DNA of 42,066 bases, taken from the NCBI RefSeq assembly GCF_002551245.1, contig NZ_NTGZ01000035.1, forward strand, positions 1 through 42,066, given 5' to 3'. Of the stretch, positions 1-8,310 are shown in pieces. The notes under the pieces were generated by a model. That model saw only the letters and a program-made list of their open reading frames with translations, had not been told where the DNA came from and searched no databases. This DNA comes from Streptomyces sp. rh34. Its GTDB lineage: Bacteria; Actinomycetota; Actinomycetes; Streptomycetales; Streptomycetaceae. A program made the translations under genes and the position numbers. Within the stretch, counting starts at the first letter, position 1; each line of letters opens with the position of its first letter.

Positions 1-866
1 CGCCGGAGCCGAGCAGGGCCAGGCCGCCGAGCACCAGCAGCCCGCCAGCCGACGGCCGGGGCCACCGGGATGTGCGTCGCCGAGGCCTCGGCCTCGTCCC
101 GGGCGCCCCCCGGGGCGGTGACCCGCAGCCGTACGGTGACCGCGTCCAGGGCCGGGGCGTCGGGCCAGGGTTCGGTCCGCTCCACCCGTCGGCCGGGGGC
201 CAGCTCCAGCGGCAGGGGCCGTTCCGGGCGGTTCAGCAGCGTGCCGAACACCCCCTCGGCGCGTACCGCGAGCCGGGGCTTCAGCATCACGTTGCCCCGG
301 TTGACGAGGGCGTACCGGATGGTCTCGCCGGAGATCTCGACGTCCTCGACGGTGAGCGCCGCCAGCGTCGGGCCACCGATCCGGACCCGGACCGGTACGC
401 GGATCTCCTCGTCCCCGTCGTCGGCCACGACCTCCCCGGAAGCGTCGCCGGGCACCGCGTCGGGCGGCACCGTGAGGGCGAGCGGCACCTCGGCGCGGGT
501 CCGGGCCGGGACGGTGACGGTGTCGGCGGCGAACCCGATCCAGGCCCCGGCCCGGCCGGCGCCCCGTAGCCGTACGGTCAGCGGGGCGCGGCCGGTGTTG
601 GTCACCGCGAGACGGTCCTGGAGGGCCGTGCCGGGGGTGCCCTCCAGATAGACGTACGGCCTGGCGTCCCGGTCGGTGCCTCCACCGGCGGGCCGGGCCG
701 TCCAGCCCGCCGGGCCGTCTTCGGCGGTCGGGGCGGTGTCGGCCGGGGCGGTGTCGGCCTGGCCGTCCGCGGCGGCCGGGAGCGGTGTGAGCGCGCACAG
801 CAGTGCGGCGAGCACCGTCGTGAGGTCGAGCAGCGCCCGGCGGAGGCGCGGGGTGGGTGGCGACAT
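1..866 (-). CDS. Secreted DUF916/WxL-like protein, C-terminus cut by edge, probable frameshift
   Basis: The start is the ATG at 866-864. The protein opens with Arg residues, a hydrophobic stretch (LLDLTTVLAALLCALTPLP) and Ala-X-Ala type cleavage sites, so it should be exported by Sec. The mature part is rich in beta-strand patterns such as VTNTGRAPLTVRL, VPLALTVPPDAVPG and NRGNVMLKPRLAV. This is typical of the DUF916 / COG1470 group of extracellular proteins with Ig-like folds, which normally end in one transmembrane helix. In the main frame the last 20 or so codons become Arg/Gly/Pro-rich, while a good helix (GLLVLGGLALLGSG) appears in the neighbouring frame from about base 46 down to 1. One extra base near 45-56 would explain this. 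The stop lies outside the window. It is co-oriented with the LPRTG protein gene, 97 bases away, and is likely its surface partner. Family assignment is moderate; specific function is unknown. Confidence 0.7.
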   Translation of the reverse strand, partial: MSPPTPRLRRALLDLTTVLAALLCALTPLPAAADGQADTAPADTAPTAEDGPAGWTARPAGGGTDRDARPYVYLEGTPGTALQDRLAVTNTGRAPLTVRLRGAGRAGAWIGFAADTVTVPARTRAEVPLALTVPPDAVPGDASGEVVADDGDEEIRVPVRVRIGGPTLAALTVEDVEISGETIRYALVNRGNVMLKPRLAVRAEGVFGTLLNRPERPLPLELAPGRRVERTEPWPDAPALDAVTVRLRVTAPGGARDEAEASATHIPVAPAVGWRAAGARRPGPARLR

Positions 867-910
867 GGGCGGCTCCTCTGCCTTCCGGCGGCGATGCTGC
901 GCTGGACTGT

Positions 911-982
911 GCTCGGCTGTGCTGGGCTCGGCCTGCGGAGCGCTGCGCTCGGCTGTGCTGGGCTCAGCCTGCGGAGCGCTGT
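911..982. repeat. 36-bp tandem duplication over a gene 3' end
   Basis: Copies at 911-946 and 947-982 differ at two positions (g/a at 930/966 and c/t at 946/982). Copy 947-982 contains the last codons and TGA stop of the LPRTG-protein gene. Copy 911-946 lies just downstream in the intergenic gap, so the end of the gene has been tandemly duplicated without changing the protein. A degenerate fragment (cgctggactgt) precedes the first copy at about 900-910. Confidence 0.85.
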
Positions 983-1686
983 CCTCGCCGGGTCAGCCAG
1001 AGCACGCCGGCCGCCCCGCTCAGCAGCACGGTGCCGCCGAGCGTGCCGAGCGCCGCCGCCGACTCCAGCGGGCCGGTGCGGGGCAGTTCACCGCCCCCCG
1101 AAGCGCCGCCGGTCGAACCGCCGGTGGACGCGCCGCCCGTCGAGCCGCCGCCGGTGGAGCCGCCCTCCGATGAACCGCCCGCCCCCTGGACGTCGAGTTC
1201 GAGGGAGGGACCAGGGCTGTTCTTGGGCGTACAGGTGGTGGTCGTACCGAGGGCCTTGATGGTGAGGACTCCGGCGGTGAAGGTGACCTTGCCGCTCTTC
1301 TTCGGGGTGTACGTCCCCGACAGGTCACTGATCTTGATGGGGGTGTTGGCCGGAATCGCCTCGCTGTTCGCGGGGCCGGTGACCTGGACCTTCCCCTGCT
1401 CCGCGCCGCCCAGCTCGATCACGGCGCTCGGGTTCATGGCCCCTTTGCCCAGCTCGACCGGGCTGGAGGAGACGCCCTTCCGGAAGGACATGGTGAGCTT
1501 GTAGCCGCCGCCGCTCCCGACTCCCTTGATATCGATGGGCGAGACCGCCCCTTTGGGCCCGATGGGCGTCACGCACTGGTAGTTGACGTCCACGACGTCG
1601 GCGTGCGCGGCGGGCGCGCCCGCCACCACGATCGAGCCGGCCAGCGCAGTCGCCAGCGCGAGAGTTGTCCGCTTCTGGTTCGACAC
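964..1686 (-). CDS. Cell-wall-anchored surface protein with LPRTG sorting signal
   Basis: The 240-residue protein starts at GTG 1686 with gggag about 7 bases upstream. Residues 1-29 form a signal peptide (Lys/Arg, hydrophobic core LALATALAGSIVVAG, cleavage near AHA). The body (about 30-170) has beta-strand character and two Cys that could form a disulfide. Residues about 171-198 are a Gly/Ser/Thr linker with GGSTGG-type repeats. The C-terminus is a textbook sortase signal: LPRTG at 201-205, hydrophobic stretch, then the basic tail RRGQR. Sortase should cleave between T and G and attach the protein to peptidoglycan. Streptomyces class E sortases prefer LAXTG, so the Pro variant is mildly unusual. 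No sortase gene is in the window. The binding role or substrate is unknown. The downstream gene encodes another secreted beta-rich protein. Confidence 0.85.
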   Translation of the reverse strand: MSNQKRTTLALATALAGSIVVAGAPAAHADVVDVNYQCVTPIGPKGAVSPIDIKGVGSGGGYKLTMSFRKGVSSSPVELGKGAMNPSAVIELGGAEQGKVQVTGPANSEAIPANTPIKISDLSGTYTPKKSGKVTFTAGVLTIKALGTTTTCTPKNSPGPSLELDVQGAGGSSEGGSTGGGSTGGASTGGSTGGASGGGELPRTGPLESAAALGTLGGTVLLSGAAGVLWLTRRGQRSAG

Positions 1687-1800
1687 CTCGTGCTCCCCTC
1701 ATGCCGGACGCCGCCGCGCGCCACGACCCGTACGGACGCACATTGCTGACGACACATCAGATTTGGCGCTCAAGGTACGCCGGGGGCCTGATGGAGGGAA

Positions 1801-1828
1801 GACAAAAAGCGCGCCGATCGGGCGCGCT
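1801..1828 (-). terminator. Intrinsic terminator of the anti-sigma gene
   Basis: Read on the minus strand, AGCGCGCC (1828-1821), a 5-base loop and GGCGCGCT (1815-1808) form a perfect 8-bp stem followed by a T-run. A T-tract is unusual in Streptomyces terminators and makes this a classic Rho-independent site. It lies about 100 bases past the stop of the 1927-2418 gene. Confidence 0.75.
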
Positions 1829-1896
1829 CTTCGCGGTGCGGGTGAGGGGTACGACCGAGGCGTACCGGTGAGGCGTACGGGCAAGGAACGCGGGCC

Positions 1897-1952
1897 AGGC
1901 CGGGGCGGCGAGCTCCGCCCCCATGCCTAGGCCGGGGCGGCGAGCTCCGCCC
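1897..1952. repeat. 24-bp direct repeat over a gene 3' end
   Basis: Identical 24-base copies at 1897-1920 and 1929-1952, separated by 8 bases. The second encodes the last residues of the anti-sigma protein (AELAAPA) and its stop; the first lies just downstream in the non-coding gap. It is a second case of a duplicated gene end in this window. Confidence 0.85.
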
Positions 1953-2418
1953 AGACGGTCTTGCCCGGGGCGTCCGGAGTGCGCAGGACGCCCCAGTCGA
2001 GGCAGAGGCGCTGCACGATGAACATGCCGTGCCCCCCGGGCCGGCCGGCCCGATGGGGCGTACGGGGCGCGGGCTGACCGGCCCCCCGGTCGACGACCTC
2101 CACACGCAGCACCTTGGAGGTGTGGCCGATCCGGAGCTCCTCGGGGCCCTCCGCGTGCAGACAGGCGTTGGTCACCAGCTCGGAGACGACCAGCAGGACG
2201 TCCTCGGCGGCGGCCCTGCGGTCCGCGGTGGACGCCGGGAGCCAGCCCCAGTCGTGCAGCGCCTGTCGAGCGAAGTCACGGGCCGTCGGAACGATGCCCG
2301 CGGCCTGCCCCAGTGAGAGCGTGCGCCACTGCCGCGCGGCCGGGACGGTCGAGGCTGCGCCCGCTCCGTCCGGCTCGCGACCGAGGTCGCCCGGCGGATG
2401 CTGCCGGGTGGTGCTCAT
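1927..2418 (-). CDS. RsbW-like anti-sigma factor / HATPase serine kinase
   Basis: This 163-residue protein has the GHKL ATPase signature of RsbW/SpoIIAB-type anti-sigma factors: N box ELVTNACLHAEG, G1 box DRGAGQ and G2 box GGHGMFIVQRL. The first 40 or so residues are a poorly conserved extension. In the known partner-switching scheme such a protein binds and holds a SigB-family sigma factor, and phosphorylates a STAS antagonist on Ser/Thr to switch it off. The antagonist gene lies 202 bases upstream on the same strand and a SigB-type sigma gene follows divergently, so the three should work together. The context matches the S. coelicolor sigI locus, where the corresponding genes have been called prsI/arsI; which name belongs to which gene I cannot verify here. 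Many Streptomyces RsbW homologues are orphans, so target specificity is inferred from position. Confidence 0.85.
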   Translation of the reverse strand: MSTTRQHPPGDLGREPDGAGAASTVPAARQWRTLSLGQAAGIVPTARDFARQALHDWGWLPASTADRRAAAEDVLLVVSELVTNACLHAEGPEELRIGHTSKVLRVEVVDRGAGQPAPRTPHRAGRPGGHGMFIVQRLCLDWGVLRTPDAPGKTVWAELAAPA

Positions 2419-2620
2419 CAGCGCTTCACCTCACCGATTCGCCATGTCGCCATGTCGCCGTTGAACAGATAGTGATCAGTTACCGAGTGTGCCGGAGCCC
2501 TTGCGGGGCACCGCCGGGGTGTCTCCTGCCCTGCCGCGTCGCAACAACACCCACTTGTGGCACACGATCGCGTGACACGGGCGACACCGGGGACGTCCGC
2601 GGTCGCACGGCCATGCCGGG

Positions 2621-2989
2621 TCAGGTGACCAGGGCCTCTTCGAGCGTGGCGTGGACGGTGAAGACCGCCTCCGCGCCGGTGATCTCGAACACCCTCGCCA
2701 CGACGGGCAGCATTCCGGCCAGATGAACCCCTCCGCCGGCCGCCTCCGCCTTGAGGCGGGCGCCGAGCAGGACGTTCAGCCCGGTGGAATCACAGAAATC
2801 CAGGCGAGAGCAGTCGACCACCAGGCGCGAACGCCCCTGTTCGACCGCACTCTCCAGGGGCTCGCGCAGCAGATCGGCGGTGTGGTGGTCGAGCTCACCC
2901 ACCGGCGTCACGACCTCGCTGCGCCCCTCGGTCCGGGCCTCGACCTGAAGTCGCCCCCGGTTAGCACTGCCGACCGTCCCGCGGTCCAT
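2621..2989 (-). CDS. STAS-domain anti-sigma factor antagonist
   Basis: The 122-residue protein is a single STAS domain (about residues 15-115). The core motif DFCDSTGLNVLL contains the Ser-Thr pair at which SpoIIAA/RsbV proteins are phosphorylated by their partner kinase. Other landmarks are VVTPVGELDHHTADLL at the N-terminal strand and VHLAGMLPVVARVFEITG after the phosphosite. When unphosphorylated it should bind the RsbW-like protein encoded at 1927-2418 and free the sigma factor. GAGGG sits about 7 bases before the ATG. It is transcribed divergently from the sigma gene, with 284 bases between them. Confidence 0.87.
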   Translation of the reverse strand: MDRGTVGSANRGRLQVEARTEGRSEVVTPVGELDHHTADLLREPLESAVEQGRSRLVVDCSRLDFCDSTGLNVLLGARLKAEAAGGGVHLAGMLPVVARVFEITGAEAVFTVHATLEEALVT

Positions 2990-3163
2990 GCCTGTCCCTC
3001 TTCGCCGTTCGTCACTGTGCGCGTCACTGCCTGTGCGGCTGTATGCGTAGCTGCCGCCGACGTGCGTAAAACAGTACGCGTTCCGTTCGCCACGCGGTAG
3101 TCGGAGACCTCAACAAACCGGACATATAGCATGAATTGGCGCTTGTCACCGCTGGCCAGAACC

Positions 3164-3169
3164 GGGTAT
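3164..3169 (+). promoter_or_regulatory. Possible SigB-type -10 element (GGGTAT) upstream of sigI
   Basis: GGGTAT occurs 105 bases before the sigma gene start. It equals the -10 hexamer used by SigB-family holoenzymes (GNNT, 14-16 bases, GGGTAY in Streptomyces). I do not find a perfect GNNT at the right distance, so this is a candidate only. If real, it would mean autoregulation or control by a related SigB paralogue. Confidence 0.35.
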
Positions 3170-3273
3170 GGGTAGAGGGACACCCGAACACGACCGGCTT
3201 TGGAGGCGCCGCTTCACCGCAGGAACACGTAGGGGCATCGGCAGCCATATGCCGAGAACGATGGAGGAGACCC

Positions 3274-4254
3274 ATGTCACCCCGGCTCGACGAAGCGCGT
3301 ACCCACAACGCGTCGTCGGCATGTCCTCAGGGACCGATCAATTCCGACTCCCCCGCCGCGAGCGCCGTTCCCGGCCCGCGCACCAGCACCACCGGCAACG
3401 CCAGCACCACCGTCACCACCTCAGACTTCTCCGACGCGGTCGGCGAGGGACTCGAAGGACTTCCCGAGATCCCGCCCTATGCCGAAATAGGCGCTCTGGA
3501 CGCCAGGGCCCTGTCGAAGACGCTCTTCGAGCGGCTGGAGTCCCTCGAAGAGGGCACCCACGAGTACAGCTACGTCCGCAACACCCTCGTCGAGCTCAAC
3601 CTCGCGCTCGTCAAGTTCGCCGCCTCCCGGTTCCGCTCCCGCAGCGAGCCGATGGAGGACATCGTCCAGGTCGGCACCATCGGCCTGATCAAGGCGATCG
3701 ACCGGTTCGAGCTGAGCCGCGGCGTGGAGTTCCCCACCTTCGCGATGCCGACGATCGTCGGCGAGATCAAGCGATTCTTCCGTGACACCAGCTGGTCCGT
3801 GCGCGTACCACGGCGGCTCCAGGAGCTGCGGCTCGACCTGGCGAAGGCGGGCGACGAGCTCTCCCAGCAGCTGGACCGCGCGCCCACCGTGGCGGAGTTG
3901 TCCGAGCGCCTCGGCATCACCCAGGACGAGGTCGTCGAGGGCATGTCCGCGAGCAACGCCTACACCGCGAGCTCGCTGGACGCCAAGCCCGAGGAGGACG
4001 ACCACGAGGGCGCCCTCGCGGACCGCATCGGCTACGAGGACCACGGGCTCGAAGGCATCGAGTACGTCGAGTCGCTGAAGCCGCTGATCGCCGCGCTGCC
4101 TTCCAGGGACCGGATGATCCTCTCGCTCCGCTTCGTCAGCAACATGACGCAGTCGGAGATCGGCGAGGAACTGAACATCTCGCAGATGCACGTGTCCCGG
4201 CTGCTCTCCCGGACGCTGACCAAGCTCCGCAAGGGTCTGACCCTGGAGGAGTGA
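3274..4254 (+). CDS. sigI: SigB/SigF-family RNA polymerase sigma factor
   Basis: The start is the ATG at 3274, placed by ggagga at 3263-3268; an in-frame upstream extension lacks a ribosome site. The 326-residue product has a Ser/Thr-rich N-terminal tail of about 50 residues, then sigma-70 region 2 (MEDIVQVGTIGLIKAIDRFE from residue 127), region 3 (LRLDLAKAGDELSQQLDR) and region 4 with its helix-turn-helix (MTQSEIGEELNISQMHVSRL from residue 291). This is the length and layout of group 3 SigB/SigF-type stress sigma factors, which direct osmotic-stress and development genes and are held in check by RsbW-like proteins. The divergent neighbours encode exactly such regulators. The name sigI rests on the neighbourhood (next to hutI, as I recall from S. 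coelicolor). The family is certain; the paralogue is likely. Confidence 0.8.
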   Translation: MSPRLDEARTHNASSACPQGPINSDSPAASAVPGPRTSTTGNASTTVTTSDFSDAVGEGLEGLPEIPPYAEIGALDARALSKTLFERLESLEEGTHEYSYVRNTLVELNLALVKFAASRFRSRSEPMEDIVQVGTIGLIKAIDRFELSRGVEFPTFAMPTIVGEIKRFFRDTSWSVRVPRRLQELRLDLAKAGDELSQQLDRAPTVAELSERLGITQDEVVEGMSASNAYTASSLDAKPEEDDHEGALADRIGYEDHGLEGIEYVESLKPLIAALPSRDRMILSLRFVSNMTQSEIGEELNISQMHVSRLLSRTLTKLRKGLTLEE

Positions 4255-4310
4255 CCCCGACACGGCCCCCTGTCCCGCGATGGGGCTTCACGGGCCGTTC
4301 GAGCAGCACC

Positions 4311-4352
4311 GCGGAAGGACCCGCCCCGGACGCCGGGAGCGGGTCCTTCCGC
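4311..4352. terminator. Bidirectional terminator between sigI and hutI
   Basis: Perfect 14-bp arms (gcggaaggacccgc at 4311-4324 and its complement at 4339-4352) with a 14-base loop lie between the convergent genes sigI and hutI. There is no T-run, as is usual for Streptomyces hairpin terminators. Confidence 0.8.
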
Positions 4353-4406
4353 ATGTGGGGGGCGCTTCCGCCGACCGGGCCCCCGGGCCGGTCCCGGGGC
4401 CGTCCG

Positions 4407-5579
4407 TCACACCACCCGCTGTCCGCTCCGCCAGACCGCGCTGACCAGCGGGACGCCCGGGCGGTAGGCGAGGTGGACGTGGCTCGGGGCGTCGAGGAGG
4501 ACCAGGTCGGCGCGGGCGCCGGGGGTGATCCGGCCGATGTCGGTACGCCGCAGGGCGGCGGCCCCGCCGGCGGTGGCCGACCAGATCGCCTCGTCCGGGG
4601 TCATCCCCATGTCGCGCACGGCCAGCGCGACGCAGAACGGCACGGACGAGGTGAACGACGAGCCGGGGTTGCAGTCCGTGGAGAGTGCGACGGTGACCCC
4701 CGCGTCGAGGAGACGGCGGGCATCGGGCCAGGTGGCACGGGTGGAGAACTCCGCGCCCGGGAGCAGCGTGGCCACCGTGTCGCCCTGGCCGAGCGCGTCG
4801 ACGTCCGCGTCGGTGAGGTGGGTGCAGTGGTCGGCCGAGGCGGCGTCGAGCTCGACGGCGAGCTGGACGCCGGGGCCGTACGTCAGCTGGTTGGCGTGGA
4901 TACGGGGGTGCAGCCCCTTGGCGCGGCCCGCCGTGAGGATGGCGCGGGCCTGGTCGCCGTCGAAGGCGCCCTGCTCGCAGAACACGTCGATCCAGCGGGC
5001 GTGCGGGGCGCAGGCCTCCAGCATCGGACCGGTGACCAGGTCGACGTACCCGGCGGGGTCCTCGGCGTAGTCGGGGGACACGATGTGGGCGCCGAGGTAG
5101 GTGACCTCGTCGGTGTGGCGGGCCGCGATCCGCAGGGCGCGGGCCTCGTCCTCGACGGTGAGGCCGTAGCCGGACTTGGTCTCGAAGGTGGTGGTGCCCT
5201 GACGCAGGGCCTCGGCGAGGTAGCGGGCGACGTTGGCGGAGAGCTCCTCGTCGGAGGCGGCCCGGGTGGCGGCGACGGTCGTGCGGATGCCGCCGGCGCG
5301 GTAGGGCTGCCCGGACATGCGGGCGTTGAACTCCTGGGTGCGGTCGCCCGCGAAGACCAGGTGGGAGTGGGAGTCGACGAAGCCCGGGATCACCGCGCGG
5401 CCGGCCGCGTCGAGGACGTTGTCAGTGGCGGGTGCTTTGCTGGATTCACCGGTCCAGACGATGCGGTCGCCCTCGATGACGACGGCCGCGTCCCGGATCA
5501 GGCCCAGGGGGGTCCCGTTGCCGAGGGAGGGGTCATTGGTGACCAGGCTGGCGATGTGGGTGATGGCTGTGGTCGTCAT
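4407..5579 (-). CDS. hutI: Imidazolonepropionase (histidine degradation)
   Basis: HutI opens the ring of 4-imidazolone-5-propionate to N-formimidoyl-L-glutamate, the third step of histidine breakdown, in the cytoplasm. The 390-residue protein has the amidohydrolase metal site: HSH at residues 71-73, GAHIVS with His165, HANQL with His228 and STDCNPGSS with Asp302. The substrate-loop motif ETKSGYGL is at 133-140. Its length fits the family (about 400). It is the last gene of a four-gene minus-strand hut operon, 80 bases after hutF. Confidence 0.95.
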   Translation of the reverse strand: MTTTAITHIASLVTNDPSLGNGTPLGLIRDAAVVIEGDRIVWTGESSKAPATDNVLDAAGRAVIPGFVDSHSHLVFAGDRTQEFNARMSGQPYRAGGIRTTVAATRAASDEELSANVARYLAEALRQGTTTFETKSGYGLTVEDEARALRIAARHTDEVTYLGAHIVSPDYAEDPAGYVDLVTGPMLEACAPHARWIDVFCEQGAFDGDQARAILTAGRAKGLHPRIHANQLTYGPGVQLAVELDAASADHCTHLTDADVDALGQGDTVATLLPGAEFSTRATWPDARRLLDAGVTVALSTDCNPGSSFTSSVPFCVALAVRDMGMTPDEAIWSATAGGAAALRRTDIGRITPGARADLVLLDAPSHVHLAYRPGVPLVSAVWRSGQRVV

Positions 5580-5659
5580 CTGGAGAGTGTTCTCCTTGCG
5601 TTCCGGAGGGTCCGGTTCTGCGGGCGGGGTCCGGTCCGGGGTCTCGGGCGGGTCCGGGG

Positions 5660-7027
5660 TCAGTGGTGCAGGGCGGCCACGGCCTCGGCGAGCGCCCGGG
5701 GCACGTCCTCGATCCGGGTGTGACGGCCGTCCCGGACGATGTGCCGGCCCGCCACGACCGTGTGCCGCACATCAGCGGCGGAGGCGGCGAATACGGCGGT
5801 CTCCGCTGCCAGTCGGGGCATCGGTCCGGCCGTCCTGACGGAGTCCAGGGCGACGGTGGTCAGATCGGCGGGGGCACCCGGCTCCAGCACCCCCGCGTCG
5901 GGGCGGCCGAGTGCGGCGTGCCCGTCGGCGGAGGCGGCGCGGAGCAGGGCGGCGGCCGTCCAGTGGCCCCGGATGTGCGTGCGCAGCCGCTCGTTGAGCT
6001 CCATCGCGCGCGCCTCTTCGAAGAGGTCGATCACGGCGTGGCTGTCGCTGCCCAGCGAGAGCGGCGAGCCCGCTTTCTGGAGGGCGGCGGCGGGGCCGAT
6101 GCCGTCGGCCAGGTCGCGTTCGGTGGTGGGGCACATGCAGGTGCCGGTGGCCGAGGAGCCGAGCAGCTCGATGTCCGCCTCGGTCAGGTGCGTGTTGTGG
6201 ATGCCGGTGGTGCGCGGGCCGAGGACCCCGTGGTCGGCCAGCAGCCGGGTGGGGGTACGGCCGTGGGCGGCGTGGCAGGCGTCGTTCTCCGCCGTCTGCT
6301 CGGAGAGGTGCACGTGGAGCGGGGCGTTCCGCTCCTCGGCCCACTGCGCGACGGTGGCCAGCTGTCCGGCCGGGACCGCCCGGACGGAGTGGACGGCCGC
6401 ACCGATGAGGGTGTGGTCGTCGCCCTTGAGGAGGGAGGCGCGCTCCGCCCAGGCCTCGGCGGTGGTGTCGGAGAAGCGCAGCTGGTGCCGGTTGGGCTGC
6501 TCGCCGAATCCGGCGGCGAGATAGGCGGTGTCCAGCAGGGTGATCCGGATCCCGGCCTCGGCGGCGGCCGCGATCAGCGCTTCGCCCATGGCGTTCGGGT
6601 TGGCGTAGGGGGTGCCGCCGGGGGCGTGGTGCAGGTAGTGGAATTCGCCGACGGCGGTGATGCCGGCCAGGGCCATCTCGGCGTAGGTGGCGCGGGCCAG
6701 GTCGAAGTAGGTGTCCGGGGTGAGCCGGGAGGCCGTCCGGTACATCAGCTCGCGCCAGGTCCAGAAGGTGCCCGAGCCGACCTGGACGGTGGCGCGCAGG
6801 GCCCGGTGGAAGGCGTGGGAGTGCGTGTTGGCGAGGCCGGGGAGGGTCAGGCCGCGCAGCGCCGTCGCGCCGGGCGGCGGTGTCCCGACCCCGGTCCTGA
6901 TCCCGGCGATGCGGCCGTCCGCGACGTCCAGGGTGACGCCCGGCTCGACGTGGGTGCCGAGCCAGGCGTGGTCCATCCAGTACGTCGCGGTGACGGGTGC
7001 GCCCGTCGCCCGGTGTGTCAGCTGCAC
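5660..7027 (-). CDS. hutF: Formimidoylglutamate deiminase
   Basis: HutF removes ammonia from N-formimidoyl-L-glutamate to give N-formyl-L-glutamate, the four-to-five step variant of the Hut pathway. The protein (455 residues from GTG 7027) belongs to the amidohydrolase superfamily: HSHAFHR with His69/His71, HVHLSEQ with His240, IHNTHL with His280 and LGSDSH with Asp328. The GTG start overlaps the last 10 bases of the upstream gene, so translation is probably coupled. No ATG with a good ribosome site lies nearby; the first internal Met is residue 18. It sits between the M20 amidohydrolase gene and hutI, in keeping with consecutive reactions. Confidence 0.92.
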   Translation of the reverse strand: MQLTHRATGAPVTATYWMDHAWLGTHVEPGVTLDVADGRIAGIRTGVGTPPPGATALRGLTLPGLANTHSHAFHRALRATVQVGSGTFWTWRELMYRTASRLTPDTYFDLARATYAEMALAGITAVGEFHYLHHAPGGTPYANPNAMGEALIAAAAEAGIRITLLDTAYLAAGFGEQPNRHQLRFSDTTAEAWAERASLLKGDDHTLIGAAVHSVRAVPAGQLATVAQWAEERNAPLHVHLSEQTAENDACHAAHGRTPTRLLADHGVLGPRTTGIHNTHLTEADIELLGSSATGTCMCPTTERDLADGIGPAAALQKAGSPLSLGSDSHAVIDLFEEARAMELNERLRTHIRGHWTAAALLRAASADGHAALGRPDAGVLEPGAPADLTTVALDSVRTAGPMPRLAAETAVFAASAADVRHTVVAGRHIVRDGRHTRIEDVPRALAEAVAALHH

Positions 7028-8310
7028 GCGAGACCTTCCAGTACGTCGGCGAGCGCCCCGACCCCCGCCGTGCAGTCGTCCTCGGTGGCGTGCTCGGCGG
7101 GTGAGTGCGAGATGCCGGTGGGGTTGCGTACGAAGAGCATGGCGGTGGGCGCCGAGGCGGACAAAATACCCGCATCGTGGCCCGCGCCGGTGCCGAGGAC
7201 GGGCACGGGCCGCCCCGTGTCGCCGGCCCCCTCCAGGATCTTGCCGAGCTCGTCGCGCAGGGCGTGCTCGAACTCGACGACGGGCGTGAACGACTCGCGC
7301 ACGACGTCGAGGCCGATCCCGGCCCGCTCGGCGTACTCCCGGGCGGCGTGCTCGATTCCGGTGACGACGGCGTCGAGGGTGGCCTGGTCGGCGGCGCGGG
7401 AGTCGAGCCAGCCGCGTACGAGGGAGGGGATGGCGTTGACGCCGTTGGGCTCGACGGCGATCTTGCCGAAGGTGGCGAGAGCGCCGGTCAGTTCGGCTTC
7501 GCGGCGGGCGGCGAGGACGGTCTCGGCGTACGTGAGCATCGGGTCGCGGCGGTCGGCGAGGCGGGTGGTGCCCGCGTGGTTGGCCTCGCCCCGGAAGTCG
7601 AACCGCCAGCGGCCGTGCGGCCAGATGGCGGAGGCGATGCCGACGGGGTCGCCGGTCAGGTCGAGGGCGCGGCCCTGCTCGACGTGGAGTTCGACGAACG
7701 CGCCGATCCGGGCGAGCCGTTCCGGGTCGGGGCCGATGGTCCCGGGGTCGTATCCGGCTCCCTCCATGGCGGCGGGCAGGGTGATCCCGTCCCCGTCGCG
7801 CAGCCGGTGGGCATCGGCCACGGCGAGCTGTCCGGCGGCGAGCCGGGACCCGACGCAGGCCAGGCCGAAGCGGGCGCCCTCCTCGTCCCCGAAGTTGGCG
7901 ATCGCCAGCGGCCGGGTGAACTCCGCTCCCCTGCGGTGGAGTTCGTCGAGCGCGGCGAAGGAGGACACCACGCCGAGCGGTCCGTCGAAGGCGCCGCCGT
8001 CCGGGACGGAGTCCAGGTGCGAACCGGTGACGACGGCTTCCCCGGCCAGCGGGTCGCCGAGCCAGGCCCATTGGTTGCCGTTGCGGTCGGTCTCGTACGC
8101 GAGACCGCGCGCCTCGGCCTGCGCGCGGAACCAGGCCCGGCAGTCGAGGTCCGCCGGCGACCAGGCGTAGCGCCGGTAGCCGCCGCTGTCGGGGTGACGC
8201 CCGATGGGGGCCAGCTCCCGCCACATCGAGAGGAAGGAGTCACCCGCGCGCCACTGCTCCCGGGTGCCGGGAGAGGTGGCGGACGCGCCCCCGGACCCGC
8301 CGGACGGCAT
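7018..8310 (-). CDS. M20-family amidohydrolase (allantoate/carbamoylase type) in the hut operon
   Basis: The 430-residue enzyme belongs to the allantoate amidohydrolase / N-carbamoyl-L-amino-acid hydrolase group of M20 dinuclear metallohydrolases. Metal ligands are visible: GSHLDSVPDGGAFDG (His98, Asp109), DEEGARFG (Glu143 base, Glu144 ligand), VELHVEQG and the GAGHDAG His near the C-terminus. It overlaps hutU by one base (TGATG) upstream and hutF by ten bases downstream, so the three are translated as one unit. Annotation pipelines would call it allantoate amidohydrolase. Its place between hutU and hutF, with no hutG in view, suggests instead that it cleaves N-formyl-L-glutamate to formate and glutamate. 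That substrate is inference; the fold is not in doubt. Confidence 0.88.
   Translation of the reverse strand: MPSGGSGGASATSPGTREQWRAGDSFLSMWRELAPIGRHPDSGGYRRYAWSPADLDCRAWFRAQAEARGLAYETDRNGNQWAWLGDPLAGEAVVTGSHLDSVPDGGAFDGPLGVVSSFAALDELHRRGAEFTRPLAIANFGDEEGARFGLACVGSRLAAGQLAVADAHRLRDGDGITLPAAMEGAGYDPGTIGPDPERLARIGAFVELHVEQGRALDLTGDPVGIASAIWPHGRWRFDFRGEANHAGTTRLADRRDPMLTYAETVLAARREAELTGALATFGKIAVEPNGVNAIPSLVRGWLDSRAADQATLDAVVTGIEHAAREYAERAGIGLDVVRESFTPVVEFEHALRDELGKILEGAGDTGRPVPVLGTGAGHDAGILSASAPTAMLFVRNPTGISHSPAEHATEDDCTAGVGALADVLEGLACS

Noticed and set aside
5660..8224. A continuous 854-codon frame that looks like one fused protein
   Set aside because: The upstream half is out-of-frame shadow of the M20 amidohydrolase; only the part from 7027 has HutF motifs.
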